Of a stretch of DNA of 64,000 nt, positions 63,027 to 64,000 are shown in pieces (position 1 is the stretch's first letter; each line of letters opens with the position of its first letter). This DNA comes from Gracilaria gracilis. Lineage: Eukaryota; Rhodophyta; Florideophyceae; Gracilariales; Gracilariaceae. The stretch is taken from the NCBI GenBank assembly GCA_030374805.1, contig JARGSG010000138.1:1-64000 (forward strand), given 5' to 3'. The position numbers and the translations under genes were made by a program. The notes beneath the pieces are model-generated. The model did not search any database. It was not told the origin of the DNA and was given only the letters and a program-made list of their open reading frames with translations.

Positions 63027-63950
63027 ATGAGTCATCGTCCGCACGGAGAAATGGGTGAAGGGTCTTTGGTCGAAAAAGACACCGCAAAGTCCGTACCGGT
63101 CGCAATTCGCGACGCTTCGGATGCCGCTTCGGTAGGCCACCGAAGCACCCGAAGCAACGCGACGGCCTACGTGACGCCGTCAGAGGAACCCGAACGGATG
63201 ATCCGCGACGGGTCCGCACGTAACAGGTCAAAGTCCGCACGGAACGAGGACGAGGCAATTGCCCTCGCCCCTTTTCCCGGAACGGAGAAGACGCCGCGGG
63301 GCGAAGCTGGCCCGGCGCCGCGACTTCTTACCGAACGGACTACCGCACGGGAACTCTGGGCAGGGATCGCTCCCTACGCCCTGCAGAGTCTCCGAACGGA
63401 AATTGAGGTCCACGTCCCCATGGCAGTGGAGACGTACCTCAAGGACCGAATCCCGGCGCTTCTGCACCAGGATATTCCACCGATCGTACACGATATGGTC
63501 AGGAATATCCTGAAGACAGACCGTTCGGAACCTGCTACGTCAGCTCTGAACAGTACACTGGCCGCACTGGTAGCTCCGCTACCGACCGACCCACCCAAAT
63601 CTTTTATTGACCGTACGGACAATGCACCCGCAAGCGGCGAGAGGCAACACCGACCGGAACTGAAGAAGGGCCCAACGAGGGGTCCGACCGGAGTGTACCT
63701 CCCGCCAGTCTGCCCGCAGGACGATCCGAACGGAAGCTCAGGAGATTCCTCCGACTAGAGGAGGAATCGCCGCCGCAGAGGCGGTAGACCGAGCGGAAGT
63801 TCTGATTCGGATGACGCGCCCCGTAAACGGAAATGCCGTCGCCGCCAGAGAAGGCGAAGATCAGCCAGAACGGACTCGGACTCTTCGGAGTCATCTTCGG
63901 ATGACGACCGCACGGATTCGGAAGTCGACCGACACTCCCGCAGCCCTTGA
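63027..63950 (+). pseudogene. Gag-like ORF with Arg/Ser-rich tail, partial element
   Basis: ATG at 63027 (MSHRPHGEMGEGS); the open frame extends upstream but without coding character. A charged N-terminal half precedes a helical segment (ELWAGIAPYALQSLRTEIEVHVPMAVETYLKDRIPALL in short runs around residues 110-150), then a Pro-rich linker. A TAG at 63756 interrupts the frame, which continues as RRNRRRRGG, SGSSDSDD and SARTDSDSSESSSDDD to a TGA at 63948. The fold order resembles a retrotransposon Gag, but I cannot assign the family. It may instead be an unrelated nuclear protein. Nearby CCGNNCGG octamers are unusually frequent. Confidence 0.4.
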
Positions 63951-64000
63951 CGGAGGGGGAAGTCCGATCGGTATCGTTCCCGTTCGGACAGGTTGATGCT

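Noticed and set aside
124..63950. Reassigned stop codon (many in-frame TAG)
   Set aside because: TAA and TGA also interrupt frames (14523, 11185, 5018, 10888, 6629), frameshifts are common, and intact LINE frames contain no internal TAG. This is decay, not a different code.

Overview
The window is eukaryotic nuclear DNA made almost entirely of transposable elements. There are no operons, rRNA or tRNA genes, and no conserved housekeeping gene. Instead it holds two Ty1/Copia-type LTR retrotransposon families (called A and B here), one non-LTR retrotransposon (LINE) family with an APE-type endonuclease and a poly(A) tail, a decayed KDZ/Plavaka-like DNA transposon region, and the start of a further, unassigned element. 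Coding sequence looks intronless. An alga or fungus-like protist is plausible; a florideophyte red alga is my best guess from memory, but nothing here proves it.

Layout. (1) 1-8.7 kb: a broken fusion gene joining a DNA amino-methyltransferase (DPPY type) to a SET domain (+), low-complexity and coiled-coil reading frames (+), then a broken KDZ/Plavaka-like transposase (-) that converges on them. These may be cargo and transposase of one large DNA transposon whose left end lies outside the window. (2) 8.7-15.4 kb: AT-rich noncoding DNA, three rearranged LINE fragments, a LINE copy with ORF1 and endonuclease, and a minus-strand Copia A copy inserted in that endonuclease. (3) 15.4-62.4 kb: one plus-strand Copia A locus with a minus-strand Copia B inserted in its leader and a LINE inserted in B. 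This nest was amplified into tandem 7,487-7,488 bp units (U1 15672-23158, U2 29191-36678, U3 36679-44165, U4 44166-51652, truncated U5 from 51653). One nearly complete Copia A internal region sits between U1 and U2. The right flank carries the B gag, the B 5' LTR, the rest of the A leader and gag, a LINE fragment and a partial A LTR. (4) 62.4-64 kb: a different element with a Gag-like, Arg/Ser-rich reading frame and a dense CCGNNCGG octamer pattern.

The LINE copies in U3 and U4 keep both reading frames intact (730 and 993 aa) and could be active. U1 and U2 share one stop and one frameshift in ORF2. The Copia A gag-pol carries one stop and two frameshifts, and the B pol is only a C-terminal piece. 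Both Copia families start reverse transcription at a site matching the anticodon arm of initiator tRNA-Met, as in Drosophila copia. They also share a three-hairpin leader element upstream of gag and a small promoter-region module. LTR-to-LTR recombination best explains the array, although collapse or expansion during assembly cannot be excluded from sequence alone.
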